Below are positions 1 through 10,294 of a stretch of 13,664 nt of DNA, piece by piece. The DNA comes from Deltaproteobacteria bacterium. GTDB taxonomy: Bacteria > Desulfobacterota > Desulfobaccia > Desulfobaccales > Desulfobaccaceae. Position 1 is the stretch's first letter. Every line of letters begins with the position of its first letter. Below the pieces are notes generated by a model. The model did not search any database. It saw only the letters and a list, made by a program, of their open reading frames with translations, and was not told where the DNA came from. The position numbers and the translations under genes were made by a program. The stretch spans positions 1 through 13,664 of the forward strand of contig VGSX01000072.1 in NCBI GenBank assembly GCA_016874895.1. The letters are read 5' to 3'.

Positions 1-199
1 GCTTATAACGAGCCACTACGTCGCCGATGGTGTAGTTGCGCACATGCCCCATATGAATCCGCCCCGAGGGGTAAGGAAACATCTCCAGGACGTAATACTT
101 CGGCTTGGTAGGGTCCTCCGTCACCCGGAAGAGGTCTTGCTCCTCCCAATAGTGCTGCCACCTGGCCTCAATGGCTCCGGGATTATAGCGCGTCTCCAT
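1..199 (-). CDS. leuS: Leucyl-tRNA synthetase, N-terminal 66 residues (partial)
   Basis: Class I aminoacyl-tRNA synthetase that charges tRNA-Leu with leucine in the cytoplasm. The visible protein starts METRYNPGAIEARWQ and has the hallmark stretch EMFPYPSGRIHMGHVRNY. HMGH at residues 49-52 is the class I HIGH signature that binds ATP, and its position close to the N-terminus is normal for LeuRS. The ATG at 197-199 was chosen because an AGGAG (211-215) lies 11 bases upstream of it. The gene continues beyond base 1, so the editing domain, KMSKS motif and anticodon-binding domain are not visible. It is on the same strand as the nuo genes but is separated from nuoN by a terminator and has its own promoter-like sequence, so it is probably a separate transcription unit and not functionally tied to complex I. 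Confidence 0.95.
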   Translation of the reverse strand, partial: METRYNPGAIEARWQHYWEEQDLFRVTEDPTKPKYYVLEMFPYPSGRIHMGHVRNYTIGDVVARYK

Positions 200-249
200 G
201 CTGCGTGTTGCTCCTGCTGGATGAATTGTTGGCGTACACATGACCTTAT

Positions 250-278
250 ATTATCCCCTAAACGTCTCAAACGATCAA
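250..278 (-). promoter_or_regulatory. Putative sigma-70 type promoter for leuS
   Basis: Reading the minus strand, TTGATC (273-278) is followed after exactly 17 bases by GATAAT (250-255). These match the -35 consensus at 4 of 6 and the -10 consensus at 5 of 6, with ideal spacing. It lies between the nuo terminator and the leuS start, which would give a leader of roughly 45 bases carrying the AGGAG ribosome-binding site. It is a consensus match read by eye, with no experimental support. Confidence 0.55.
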
Positions 279-328
279 GCAGGGGGTTGATTTAAAAATG
301 AGCCTCGGCCAAAGACTGTATTCCCCAC

Positions 329-355
329 AAAAAAAAGGGGGCTTGGCAGCCCCCT
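329..355 (-). terminator. Rho-independent terminator at the end of the nuo operon
   Basis: On the minus strand a perfect 7 bp stem GGGGGCT / AGCCCCC (348-354 with 337-343) closes a 4-base loop, and eight T residues follow (329-336). An extra A-T pair at the base can extend the stem to 8 bp. It begins 24 bases past the nuoN stop codon, which marks nuoN as the last gene of the operon. The T-tract is on the minus-strand side only, so it is directional. Confidence 0.9.
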
Positions 356-378
356 GAGTTATTGTCTGGCAATCTTTC

Positions 379-1829
379 TCAACTGCCGAATATTTTCACT
401 GAGCTCAAGGCCAGGTTGAACACACTGCTGGGGAAGATGCCGATGATCAGCACCGCCACCGCGCTGGCGATCAAGGTAGTGGTCATGGTGGCGTTCATAT
501 CCACCGGCCCCAGATCGGCTTCCGCCGGCTTCATGTACATGATCACTGTAATTCTCAGGTAATAATAAACCGAGATAAGGCTATTAACCACGCCGATGAG
601 CACCAGCCAGATGTAATTGGCTTCTATCGCAGCCGAGAAAATATAAAATTTGCCGATGAAGCCGGCCGTGGGAGGCATACCCACCAGACCGAACATAAAC
701 ACACTCATGACCAATGCCAGACCGGGATATTGAAAACCCAGGCCGCTGTAGTCATAGATATTCAGATAGCTGTCTTTTTTCCGGGAGACCAGGATGACCA
801 CGCCGAAAGCGCCCAGGTTCATGAGGGTATAGGCCACGAGATAATACAGGATGCCGATGGCCCCCAGTTGGTTTCCGGCAATCATGCCGATGAGGATATA
901 ACCCGCATGGGCAATGGAGGAATAGGCCAGCATTCTTTTGATATTGGTCTGGGCCAGAGCCGTGACGTTACCGACAGTCATGGTGGCCACGGCCAACACC
1001 CACAAAAGCATATCCCAATCCATCCGCACGGTGGGGAACACGTCCATGAAGATGCGCAGGAAAACCGCAAAGGCCGCCGCCTTGGTGCCCACGGACATAA
1101 AGGCGGTGACGGAGGTGGGGGCGCCTTCATAGACGTCGGGAGTCCACATATGGAAGGGGGCCAAAGAAACCTTAAAGCCCAGACCGACAATGAGCAGCCC
1201 TAACCCCATATAGGTTAAGGCGTTCATGCCGCCGGACTTGATGACCTTGGCGATATCTTCAAGAAAAAATGTCCCCGTGGCGCCATACAACATGGCGATA
1301 CCGAACAGCAGGAAGGCGGAGGAGAAAGCCCCCAGGAGGAGATATTTGAGGGCTGACTCATTGGACTTTAAATCTTCCCGGAACATCCCCGCCATGATGT
1401 AAATGGGAATTGACAGGATTTCCACCCCGAGGAAGATGGTTACCAGGTTGCCGCCGGCCGCCATGAGCATCATCCCCACGGCCGCAAACAACATCAAGGC
1501 GTAATATTCCCCGTAATTCTTATTGTAATTCTCCAGGTAGCGCACCGACAGAAGGATACTGACCCCGGTGCCCAAAAGAAATATCAGATAGAAGAAGAAG
1601 GAATAGTTGTCCACATAAATCATCCGGCTGAAATCCATTTCATTCCTGCCCCACAGCCAGATGGTTTGAAGAACGGCAATGACGACGGCCACCAGGGATA
1701 TTTGATGAAAATATCCCTTTTTAGTCCCTTTGATGGAAAAGGCGTCCACCAAGAGGAGGAGAAGCCCGGCCACACTCAGGGTAATAAGCGGACCGATATT
1801 GGTTAAATTAATGGTGGGAATTTCAATGC

Positions 1830-1833
<4 letters not shown>
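379..1833 (-). CDS. nuoN: NADH-quinone oxidoreductase subunit N
   Basis: Antiporter-like membrane subunit of complex I, one of three proposed proton channels, next to J/K in the membrane arm. The 484-residue protein is nearly all hydrophobic helices, about 14 by eye, which matches the usual length. Residues known to matter in E. coli are conserved: E138 in FLGVEILSIPIYI (E. coli E133), K221 in GFKVSLAPFHMWTPDVYEGAP (E. coli K217), K251 in VGTKAAAF (E. coli K247) and K395 in GFIGKFYIF (E. coli K395). The ATG overlaps the nuoM stop in an ATGA, giving tight translational coupling. The upstream ribosome-binding site is only a weak G-rich run. The gene ends with TGA just before the operon terminator. 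Confidence 0.97.
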
Positions 1834-3368
<1,535 letters not shown>

Positions 3369-3392
3369 TGAATTAACTCCTTATCCTACTTA

Positions 3393-5291
3393 CTAACGGC
3401 CCAGATAGTATCCTGTGATAACCGCAACTCCGATTAAAATCCCCAAGGCGTAGTTCTGCACGTAGCCGGTTTCCAATTTTCTGATGATGGCGCTCAGCCT
3501 TTCCACTAAACTGGCCGTGCCGTTAATGGCGCCGTCCACCACCTTGCTATCAGCTTCCTTCCAGAGAAAGACCGAACCGTTCCTGATGGGCTCCACCACC
3601 GTGGCGTCATAGAGCTCATCCACATAGTATTTGTTGTAGATCAGGTCGTATACCCCAGGAACTTTAGCCGTAACCTGCTCCGGCAGTTCCGGTTGCTTGA
3701 TATAGAATTTGTAGGCCAGAAAGATGCCCACACCGGCTACGCCCATGCTCACGAACATCATGATGAGCTCAAAGGACATGGCATGGTGCACCTCGGGACC
3801 GGCCACATGGGCAATGGATGGCGACAGAAATTCGTGAAACACATTCCAGCCATGCAGCAGGGGTATTCCCACAAAACCGCCCACTGCGGAAAGAATCGCC
3901 AAGATAATCAGCGGGATGGTCATGACGGGGGGCGATTCATGGGGATGCACGTGCGGATCCCAGCGTTTCTCGCCGTAAAAGGTCATGAAGATCAGGCGGA
4001 ACATATAAAAGGCAGTCATCAGGGCGCCCAGCGAGGCGATGGCCCAGTAACCCACGTGGCCATCCACCAGGGCCTTGAATAAGATTTCATCCTTACTGAA
4101 AAACCCGGCAAAGGGGAAGATACCGGCAATGGCCAGTGTCCCCACCAGCATGACCGCATAGGTGATGGGCATCTTTCCTTTGAGGTATCCCATCTTCCGC
4201 ATGTCCTGCTCGCCATGCATACCGTGAATGACGCTGCCGGAACCGAGAAAGAGGAGGGCTTTGAAGAAGGCATGGGTCATGAGGTGAAAAATACCGGCCA
4301 CGAAGGCGCCCACGCCGCAGGCCAAAAACATATAGCCCAATTGGCTGACGGTGGAGTAGGCCAGCACTCGCTTAATGTCATTCTGGGCCAGGCCGATGGA
4401 AGCCGCCAGGATTGCCGTGCCCAAGCCGACGACGGCCACCACCGTCATAGAAACGGGGGCCATGACATAGAGGGCGCTGCAGCGGGCCACCATATACACA
4501 CCTGCAGTCACCATGGTGGCGGCATGGATCAAAGCGCTGACCGGGGTAGGACCTTCCATGGCGTCCGGCAACCAGGTATAGAGGGGAATCTGCGCTGACT
4601 TACCCGTAGCGCCGACAAACAGACATAAGGTGATTATGGTGATGATGGCATCGCCCACCGGATAGCCGGCTGCCTGGCCGAAAACTTCCCGGAAATTCAC
4701 CGTCCCGAAGGTCCAGAAAATGAGGAAAATTCCCACTAGAAAGCCGAAATCGCCGATCCGGTTTACCACAAAGGCCTTTTTGCCGGCGTCACTGGCGGAT
4801 TGTTTTTCATACCAATAACCGATGAGCAGGTAGGAACACAGCCCCACGCCTTCCCAACCGACGAACATCAGCAGGAAGTTGTTGGCCATAACCAGGATCA
4901 GCATGTTAACGATGAATAAATTCAGATAGGAAAAAAACCGGGCAAAGCCGGGATCATCATGCATGTAGCCCACGGAGTATATATGGATGAGAAAACCCAC
5001 CCCGGAAACTACCATCAGCATCACCAGGGACAGCGGATCCACCAGAAACGCGGCCTGGGCATTGAAAGTTCCGGCAGTGATCCAGTTATAGATCACTACC
5101 TCAACGGGCTTGGCATTGGCCGGCAGGTTGATGTATTCCCAGAATACGCCCAAAACCCACGCGAAGGATAACCCTACGGAACCAGGCCCGACGATGCTGA
5201 CAGTATGTTTGGACATCCTTTTGCCGAATAAACCGTTAATCAAAAAACCGATTAACGGAAAAACAGGCACCAACCATATGTAATTAATCAT
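3393..5291 (-). CDS. nuoL: NADH-quinone oxidoreductase subunit L
   Basis: Distal antiporter-like subunit of the membrane arm. It has 632 residues (E. coli 613), with the C-terminal extension that forms the lateral helix and a final membrane helix (about 612-630). Key residues can be matched to E. coli: E147 in MFVGWEGVGLCSYLLIGYW (E144), D181 (D178), K231 in GATGKSAQIPLYTWLPDAM (K229), H256 in SALIHAATMVTAGVY (H254), H340 and K344 in LMTHAFFKALLFLG (H338, K342), and K400 in FFSKDEIL (K399). AAGGAG, overlapping the nuoK stop codon, lies 6 bases before the ATG, so translation is probably coupled to nuoK. The protein looks fully competent for proton translocation. Confidence 0.98.
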   Translation of the reverse strand: MINYIWLVPVFPLIGFLINGLFGKRMSKHTVSIVGPGSVGLSFAWVLGVFWEYINLPANAKPVEVVIYNWITAGTFNAQAAFLVDPLSLVMLMVVSGVGFLIHIYSVGYMHDDPGFARFFSYLNLFIVNMLILVMANNFLLMFVGWEGVGLCSYLLIGYWYEKQSASDAGKKAFVVNRIGDFGFLVGIFLIFWTFGTVNFREVFGQAAGYPVGDAIITIITLCLFVGATGKSAQIPLYTWLPDAMEGPTPVSALIHAATMVTAGVYMVARCSALYVMAPVSMTVVAVVGLGTAILAASIGLAQNDIKRVLAYSTVSQLGYMFLACGVGAFVAGIFHLMTHAFFKALLFLGSGSVIHGMHGEQDMRKMGYLKGKMPITYAVMLVGTLAIAGIFPFAGFFSKDEILFKALVDGHVGYWAIASLGALMTAFYMFRLIFMTFYGEKRWDPHVHPHESPPVMTIPLIILAILSAVGGFVGIPLLHGWNVFHEFLSPSIAHVAGPEVHHAMSFELIMMFVSMGVAGVGIFLAYKFYIKQPELPEQVTAKVPGVYDLIYNKYYVDELYDATVVEPIRNGSVFLWKEADSKVVDGAINGTASLVERLSAIIRKLETGYVQNYALGILIGVAVITGYYLGR

Positions 5292-5301
5292 GGCCTGCTC
5301 C

Positions 5302-5607
5302 TTACCACTTCATGATATTAAGTTCGTCAACATACACAGTGCCTTTATTACGGAAGATGACATAAATGAGAGCCAATCCCACCGCAACTTCAGCAGCCGC
5401 CACCACCATGACAAAAAACACCAACATCTGTCCGTCGATGGCCTTATAGTAATCGGAAAAGGCCACGAGGGAGAGATTTACTGCATTAAGCATCATTTCA
5501 ATACACATGAAAATGATAATGGCATTCCGCCTGATCAAAACCCCGATAACCCCAATGGCAAAGAGAGCGCAACTGAGGGCCAGGTAATACGTAATTGGCA
5601 TCACCAT
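5302..5607 (-). CDS. nuoK: NADH-quinone oxidoreductase subunit K
   Basis: Small three-helix membrane subunit, related to MrpC, which links the J/H region to the antiporter-like subunits. It has 101 residues, about the usual length. E37 in FMCIEMMLNAVNL and E73 in VVAAAEVAVGLAL correspond to the essential membrane glutamates E36 and E72 of E. coli NuoK. An ATG two codons downstream is also possible, but CAGGAG 8 bases before the first ATG favours the start given. The gene follows nuoJ after 27 bp, and nuoL starts 10 bp after its stop. Confidence 0.97.
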   Translation of the reverse strand: MVMPITYYLALSCALFAIGVIGVLIRRNAIIIFMCIEMMLNAVNLSLVAFSDYYKAIDGQMLVFFVMVVAAAEVAVGLALIYVIFRNKGTVYVDELNIMKW

Positions 5608-5634
5608 ATGTCTATCTCCTGAAAGAGCTCTACT

Positions 5635-6132
5635 TTAATCCAAACGTGACTTGGCCAGAATTACCGCACCCACCACCGCCACCAAGAGCAGGATGGAGGT
5701 AGCCTCAAAAGGCAGCAGATATTCGGTAAAGAGCGATTTTGCCACCATTTCCGTCGTCCCGAAACCCTCCACCATCTCCTTCCCCGGGGGGAGTTTGATC
5801 TTGCTGATGGTGTAGATTACGAGAGCTGCCGTGCCGCCGGCCAAAGTAGCACCGAAAATCTTCTGCCCCAGATGTTGTTGCGCCCCGCCTTCCTCCGGTT
5901 GCCTCAGATTGAGCAACATGATGACGAAGAGGAACAGAACCATGATGGCGCCGGCGTACACGATTATCTGAATGGCTGCGATAAATTGCGCATTGGCCAG
6001 GAGGTAGATGCCAGCCAGAGCAAAGAAATTGAGCACCAGAAAGAGTGCGCTCCGCACTGGATTTACCTGGATCACCACCATGATCCCGGAGATCAAAGCA
6101 GTTGCGGCTAATAGGAAAAATATTATTTGCAT
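5635..6132 (-). CDS. nuoJ: NADH-quinone oxidoreductase subunit J
   Basis: Five-helix membrane subunit whose third helix rotates during turnover to connect the quinone site with the proton channels. It has 165 residues, a little shorter than E. coli (184). The family signature IIVYAGAIMVLFLFVIMLLN spans residues 56-75 and includes Y59, the position of the pi-bulge in helix 3. The start has AGGAG with a spacing of 8 bases, in the 22 bp gap after nuoI. The soluble loop before the last helix (about 78-135) is variable in this family. Confidence 0.96.
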   Translation of the reverse strand: MQIIFFLLAATALISGIMVVIQVNPVRSALFLVLNFFALAGIYLLANAQFIAAIQIIVYAGAIMVLFLFVIMLLNLRQPEEGGAQQHLGQKIFGATLAGGTAALVIYTISKIKLPPGKEMVEGFGTTEMVAKSLFTEYLLPFEATSILLLVAVVGAVILAKSRLD

Positions 6133-6154
6133 CCTTCAATCTCCTCGGACTGGA

Positions 6155-6559
6155 TTAACCCTTGGTCTTAAGCATTTCAATATCATAAATGAGCATTTTT
6201 TTATCGTATTGGGCCAGTTCGTATTCTTTGTTCAGGGCTATGGCCGCCTTGGGGCAGGCCTCCTGGCAGAAACCGCAGAATATGCACCTGGTCAGGTCTA
6301 TGACGAATTCAACGGGATATTTTTCCCCGTAAGTGCCTTCCTTGGGTTCGATCACGGTAATGGCTTGCGAGGGGCAGACCGTCTTACACAGGGTGCAGGC
6401 GACGCATTTCACCTTGCCATTATCATGCAGCTGCAATTCCGGCCTACCCCGGAATCTTTCGCTCACCGGCCGTTTTACCTCAGGATACTGGATGGTTAAC
6501 GGCTTGGAGAGGATAGCCTTGAACGTGGTTCCCAACCCTTTGAGCAGTGGAATTATCAT
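6155..6559 (-). CDS. nuoI: NADH-quinone oxidoreductase subunit I (2[4Fe-4S] ferredoxin-like)
   Basis: Peripheral Fe-S subunit carrying clusters N6a and N6b, which pass electrons from NuoG to N2 in NuoB. Two motifs are intact: CVACTLCKTVCP (C52, C55, C58, C62) and CIFCGFCQEACP (C92, C95, C98, C102). In each motif the fourth cysteine completes the partner cluster. The N-terminal stretch with RFRGRPEL matches the family's conserved YRGR element. At 134 residues it lacks the tail of roughly 40 residues found in E. coli NuoI (180). The start follows AGAGG by 7 bases, in the 10 bp gap after nuoH. Confidence 0.97.
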   Translation of the reverse strand: MIIPLLKGLGTTFKAILSKPLTIQYPEVKRPVSERFRGRPELQLHDNGKVKCVACTLCKTVCPSQAITVIEPKEGTYGEKYPVEFVIDLTRCIFCGFCQEACPKAAIALNKEYELAQYDKKMLIYDIEMLKTKG

Positions 6560-6569
6560 CTTCTTACCT

Positions 6570-7595
6570 CTAGAAGTAGAGCATAAACAGGCCGGTGAGG
6601 AGTATGTTGACCAATGACAGGGGCAACAATACTTTCCAACCCAAATACATCAGTTGATCAAATCTAAACCGGGGGAAGGTCCCTCTCACCCAGATAAACA
6701 GGAAGATAAAGGCAAACGTTTTCAGCAAGAACCACACTACCGGGGGCAAGAAAGGTCCCTGCCAGCCGCCCAGATAAAGGGTGGTGATCAGGGCGCTGGC
6801 AATGACCACATGGCCGTATTCCCCCATCATAAACAGACCCCATTTCATGGAGCTGTATTCTGTCTGGTAACCCGCCACCAACTCATTTTCGCACTCGATC
6901 AAGTCAAAGGGGGTCCGGGCGCATTCGGCAAAGGCCGCAATGGTAAACAGGAGAAAGCCGAGAGGTTGATAGACAATAAACCACATGTTCTTCTGGGCTT
7001 CCACGATCTGCACCAGGCTAAGGGTGCCAGCCAGCATCAGAACCCCGATGACGGCCAGGCCCATGGCCAATTCGTAACTGATCATCTGGGCCGACAGACG
7101 CAGGCCGCCCAAGAGGGAGTATTTGTTATTGGAGGCCCACCCCCCGATAACGGCGCCGTAAACACCCATGCTGGCCACCGCAAAGACATATAACAGACCG
7201 ATGTTAATGTCGGCTATAACCCCGCGGTTCAGGCTGGCCACCGTCAGATCAAGGGTCTGGCCATAAATCTGAATGGTGTCCGGGAGGATTTTATCCGCAA
7301 AAGGAATCACCGCCAACGGCAGAAAGGCAGTTAAACCGACAATCATGGGCGCCATGATGAACAGCACCTTGCTGGCTGCCGGCGGCGTGAAGTCTTCCTT
7401 AAAAATCAGCTTGATGGCGTCTGCCAGGGGTTGCAGCAGTCCCCAGGGGCCGACCCGGTTGGGGCCATAACGGAATTGGATAAACCCCAAAACCTTCCGT
7501 TCCATCAGCACGGTGTAGGCGATGATAGTGAGGAATACCACGAACACCACGAGTATTTTCACCACCATAACCCCAATTAACAACGGCAGGTTCAT
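6570..7595 (-). CDS. nuoH: NADH-quinone oxidoreductase subunit H
   Basis: Membrane subunit that forms much of the quinone entry tunnel and anchors the peripheral arm. It has 341 residues (E. coli 325), with about eight transmembrane helices. Family signatures are ERKVLGFIQFRYGPNRVGPW (32-51), GGWASNNKYSLLGGLR (151-166) and ARTPFDLIECENELVAGYQT (226-245) followed by EYSSMKW. The last is the acidic cytoplasmic loop near the quinone site. The start is only 4 bp after the nuoG stop, and its A/G-rich ribosome-binding site lies inside the end of nuoG, so the two are likely translationally coupled. Confidence 0.98.
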   Translation of the reverse strand: MNLPLLIGVMVVKILVVFVVFLTIIAYTVLMERKVLGFIQFRYGPNRVGPWGLLQPLADAIKLIFKEDFTPPAASKVLFIMAPMIVGLTAFLPLAVIPFADKILPDTIQIYGQTLDLTVASLNRGVIADINIGLLYVFAVASMGVYGAVIGGWASNNKYSLLGGLRLSAQMISYELAMGLAVIGVLMLAGTLSLVQIVEAQKNMWFIVYQPLGFLLFTIAAFAECARTPFDLIECENELVAGYQTEYSSMKWGLFMMGEYGHVVIASALITTLYLGGWQGPFLPPVVWFLLKTFAFIFLFIWVRGTFPRFRFDQLMYLGWKVLLPLSLVNILLTGLFMLYF

Positions 7596-7599
7596 AGCT

Positions 7600-10248
7600 C
7601 TAACCCTTCTGAATAGTTACGCGACAGAGGTTGGAATTTAAGGTCACGGTATTGGCCATGGGATCGGTAAAATGATCCGCCAGAAACACCACGCCCGGCG
7701 GCATCGCCTGGTTGAGCGAGGCCTTCACCGCGATACTGCCTTGCGCCGACTGGACAGTGACCTCGTCACCCTCGGCAATATCCAGGCCACCCGCGTCTTC
7801 CGGGTTGATTTTCAAGACCTGGCTGCCCATAATGGTCATGGGTCCTTGGGCCCAAGTGGTATAGCTGCCCGAGTGGCCGGCGGATTTGCCCACTATCAGG
7901 GTAAAGGGCCCTTCCCCGGGAATCTCCGCCGCAATGCTCACGGGAACGAAGTTCCCCTTGATCTGGGCGGCGATGGTGGGACACGGCCACCGGTAGCCGT
8001 CCTTGATCCCGGCATAGAGGGACACCCCGCCGGACATTTCTTTGAAAATATCCTCGGCGCTGTAGTACTCCATGGGATAGTCAAGTTTGCGGCTGAGAGC
8101 GGCAATGATCTGCCAACCCGGCTTAGCGCCATTGCCGCCGACTGCGGCCTTGAGTTGCCCTAATCTGCCGTCCGTGTTGGTATAGGTGCCGTTGACTTCG
8201 GCATGGATGTTAACCGGCAGGATGACATCGGCCAGTTTGGCCACTTCGGTCATGAACGCGCCCTGCACCACCATGAATTTGGCCTTCTGCAGGATGCTGA
8301 GCACCCTTTTGCTGTTGGGGGCCTGCCGCACCAGATCGCCGCCCATGATATAAAAGGCCTGCGGGGCGGTGACCGCGTTACTCTCCACTCTGCTCAAGGC
8401 CTCTTCCAACGTAAAGCCCGGAGTGATGTTAAGGGTTTTGTTCCAGAGCTTCCCGAAGGGAGAGCCTGCGGCCAGGGGTTGATAACCGGGCAGCATATTG
8501 GGAAGCACGCCCATATCACAGACGCCGTGGGTGTTGTTCTTTTCGGCGATGGGATAGAGACCGCTGCCTGGGTTACCCGGCTGCCCGATGAGCAGGAAGA
8601 GGTTGGCCACAGCAATGGCATTTTCTTTACCCGAGGCCTGGGCCAGGAGGTCGTTGCCGAAAATAATGGCCGGGGCCTGGGCATTGGCCAGGATTTTGGC
8701 GGCTTCCCGGATATCTCCCACCATGACGCCGGTCATTTCTTTCACGTCCTTCATGGGCGTCTGCCGCAGGCTTTCGGTAAATTCCTCAAAACCGGCTGCT
8801 TCCAGATAAGGTGTGTGACCCGACTTCTCATCCAGGATGGCTTCCATCAGGCCGTTGAGGAGAGCCCTTTCCGTCCCGGGTTTATACCGCAGCTTGGCAT
8901 GGGCATAACGGTCATATTTGGTTTTCCGGGGATTGGCGACAATCAGCCGGAAATTTTCATTTTGCAGGGCTTCCATGAGCTGCCAGCCGTAGGGCGGCAT
9001 CTCCGGGGTGACGTCAGCGCCGATGACCAATACCACATCGGCTGCTTTCAACGTGCCGGAGTCTCCCAGGACAAAAGGGAAACCCTTGCCCTTGGCCCCT
9101 TCCTCCAGGGTCAGGGAGCTATGAAAGGGTTTGGGGAACTTCAGCGGCTCCGGATTCACCCCTGCTACTTCGGGCATCCCGAATACCTGGGCGATGCCTT
9201 CCAGGGCCTTCAGATAATTATACCTGGCCGGGTTGTCTATCTGGTTGGTGCCCAACACCACCCGGAAAAATTTCTGGAAGAGATAGTTGGATTCGTTGGT
9301 GGCCCGAGGAGAACCGACACCGTAAATGGCGCTGGGGCCACTCTTGGCCATGACCTGCATCAACCCCTGGGCGGCGAACTCCAGGGCGTCATCCCAGCTT
9401 GCCTCAACAAACTGGCCACCCTTTTTAATAAGGGGAGTCTTGAGGCGTTCCGGGGCATCCAGAACCCCGAAGCCGAAACGGCCCCGGAGGCACAGGAGGG
9501 GGTTTTCCTCATCCCGGCGGACCCGCAAGACCTTGCCGTCCTTGACATCCACCATGTAGTCGCAACCGCCGCCGCAGAACTGGCAGATGGTCCGCGTCCC
9601 GGTCATTTCCCAGCAGCGGGCGCTGTATTTGAACAACTTGTTGATCAGAGCCCCCACCGGACAGACCTCGATGCAGGTGCCGCAGAACTCGCAGTTCAAG
9701 GGCTGCTGGCCGCTGCCCAGATCGGTAAAATAGGCCCGGTTTTCAAAGTTAATGGCGCTGGCCCCGACCCTCTCCTGGCAGACATGCACACAACGACCGC
9801 AGGTGACGCAGCGGGTGTTGTAGCGTTCAATCAGCATGGAGTCGAAATCATTATTAATGGGCTTGCGCACGGCTTCGTAATCTACTTCTGCGACGCCCAG
9901 TTCATGGGTCAGATTCTGCAGTTCGCACTCCCCGCCCTTGTCGCACCAGGGGCAGTCCAGGGGGTGATTGACCAACATGAACTTAACCAGTTCCCGGCGG
10001 ATGTTTTGAATCCGCTCCGAATTGGTTGTCACCTCCATGCCTTCCGCCACCTTGGTGGTGCAGGCGGGGGATGGCCGGGGAGGGCCAGGCTTCACTTCCA
10101 CCACACATATCCGGCACGAGCCGATGGCTTTGATAGCCGGATGGTAGCAGAGAAAAGGAATGCTTATCCCATGCGCCTGGGCGGCCTTGAGTATGGTAAT
10201 TCCCTCTTCTGCCTGAATTGCTCTGCCATCGATCGTCAGGTTGACCAT
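7600..10248 (-). CDS. nuoG: NADH-quinone oxidoreductase subunit G with extra [4Fe-4S] cluster and degenerate molybdopterin-type domain
   Basis: Large Fe-S subunit of the NADH-oxidising arm; it carries electrons from NuoF towards NuoI. It has 882 residues (E. coli 908). In order: [2Fe-2S] N1b ligands C34, C45, C48, C63; N5 ligands H95, C99, C102, C108; a ferredoxin-like region with eight cysteines, C147/C150/C153/C157 and C186/C189/C192/C196; then N7-type ligands C222, C225, C229, C253. A molybdopterin oxidoreductase domain follows (about 255-770), and a C-terminal beta-barrel domain of molydopterin-dinucleotide-binding type (about 775-882). C147, C150, C153 and C196 give N4 with the Thermus spacing (43 residues). 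The other four predict a further cluster. The start follows AGGAA by 7 bases, 46 bp after nuoD. The N-terminal architecture resembles NAD-linked formate dehydrogenase alpha subunits and FeFe hydrogenases. The position inside an intact nuo operon supports NuoG. Confidence 0.95.
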   Translation of the reverse strand: MVNLTIDGRAIQAEEGITILKAAQAHGISIPFLCYHPAIKAIGSCRICVVEVKPGPPRPSPACTTKVAEGMEVTTNSERIQNIRRELVKFMLVNHPLDCPWCDKGGECELQNLTHELGVAEVDYEAVRKPINNDFDSMLIERYNTRCVTCGRCVHVCQERVGASAINFENRAYFTDLGSGQQPLNCEFCGTCIEVCPVGALINKLFKYSARCWEMTGTRTICQFCGGGCDYMVDVKDGKVLRVRRDEENPLLCLRGRFGFGVLDAPERLKTPLIKKGGQFVEASWDDALEFAAQGLMQVMAKSGPSAIYGVGSPRATNESNYLFQKFFRVVLGTNQIDNPARYNYLKALEGIAQVFGMPEVAGVNPEPLKFPKPFHSSLTLEEGAKGKGFPFVLGDSGTLKAADVVLVIGADVTPEMPPYGWQLMEALQNENFRLIVANPRKTKYDRYAHAKLRYKPGTERALLNGLMEAILDEKSGHTPYLEAAGFEEFTESLRQTPMKDVKEMTGVMVGDIREAAKILANAQAPAIIFGNDLLAQASGKENAIAVANLFLLIGQPGNPGSGLYPIAEKNNTHGVCDMGVLPNMLPGYQPLAAGSPFGKLWNKTLNITPGFTLEEALSRVESNAVTAPQAFYIMGGDLVRQAPNSKRVLSILQKAKFMVVQGAFMTEVAKLADVILPVNIHAEVNGTYTNTDGRLGQLKAAVGGNGAKPGWQIIAALSRKLDYPMEYYSAEDIFKEMSGGVSLYAGIKDGYRWPCPTIAAQIKGNFVPVSIAAEIPGEGPFTLIVGKSAGHSGSYTTWAQGPMTIMGSQVLKINPEDAGGLDIAEGDEVTVQSAQGSIAVKASLNQAMPPGVVFLADHFTDPMANTVTLNSNLCRVTIQKG

Positions 10249-10294
10249 TGTTATTTCCTAATTGTTTGTCTGGTATTGTTCGCTAAGGCTGTGT

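Noticed and set aside
44..295. A plus-strand open frame of 83 codons over the leuS start and the intergenic region
   Set aside because: It is antisense to leuS and crosses the leuS promoter. It has no domain, and its composition is that of a shadow frame.
7600..10248. The large Fe-S/molybdopterin protein as a formate dehydrogenase or FeFe hydrogenase subunit instead of NuoG
   Set aside because: The catalytic Cys/Sec and His of formate dehydrogenase are replaced, no H-cluster domain is present, and the gene lies 46 bp from nuoD and 4 bp from nuoH in an otherwise complete nuo operon.
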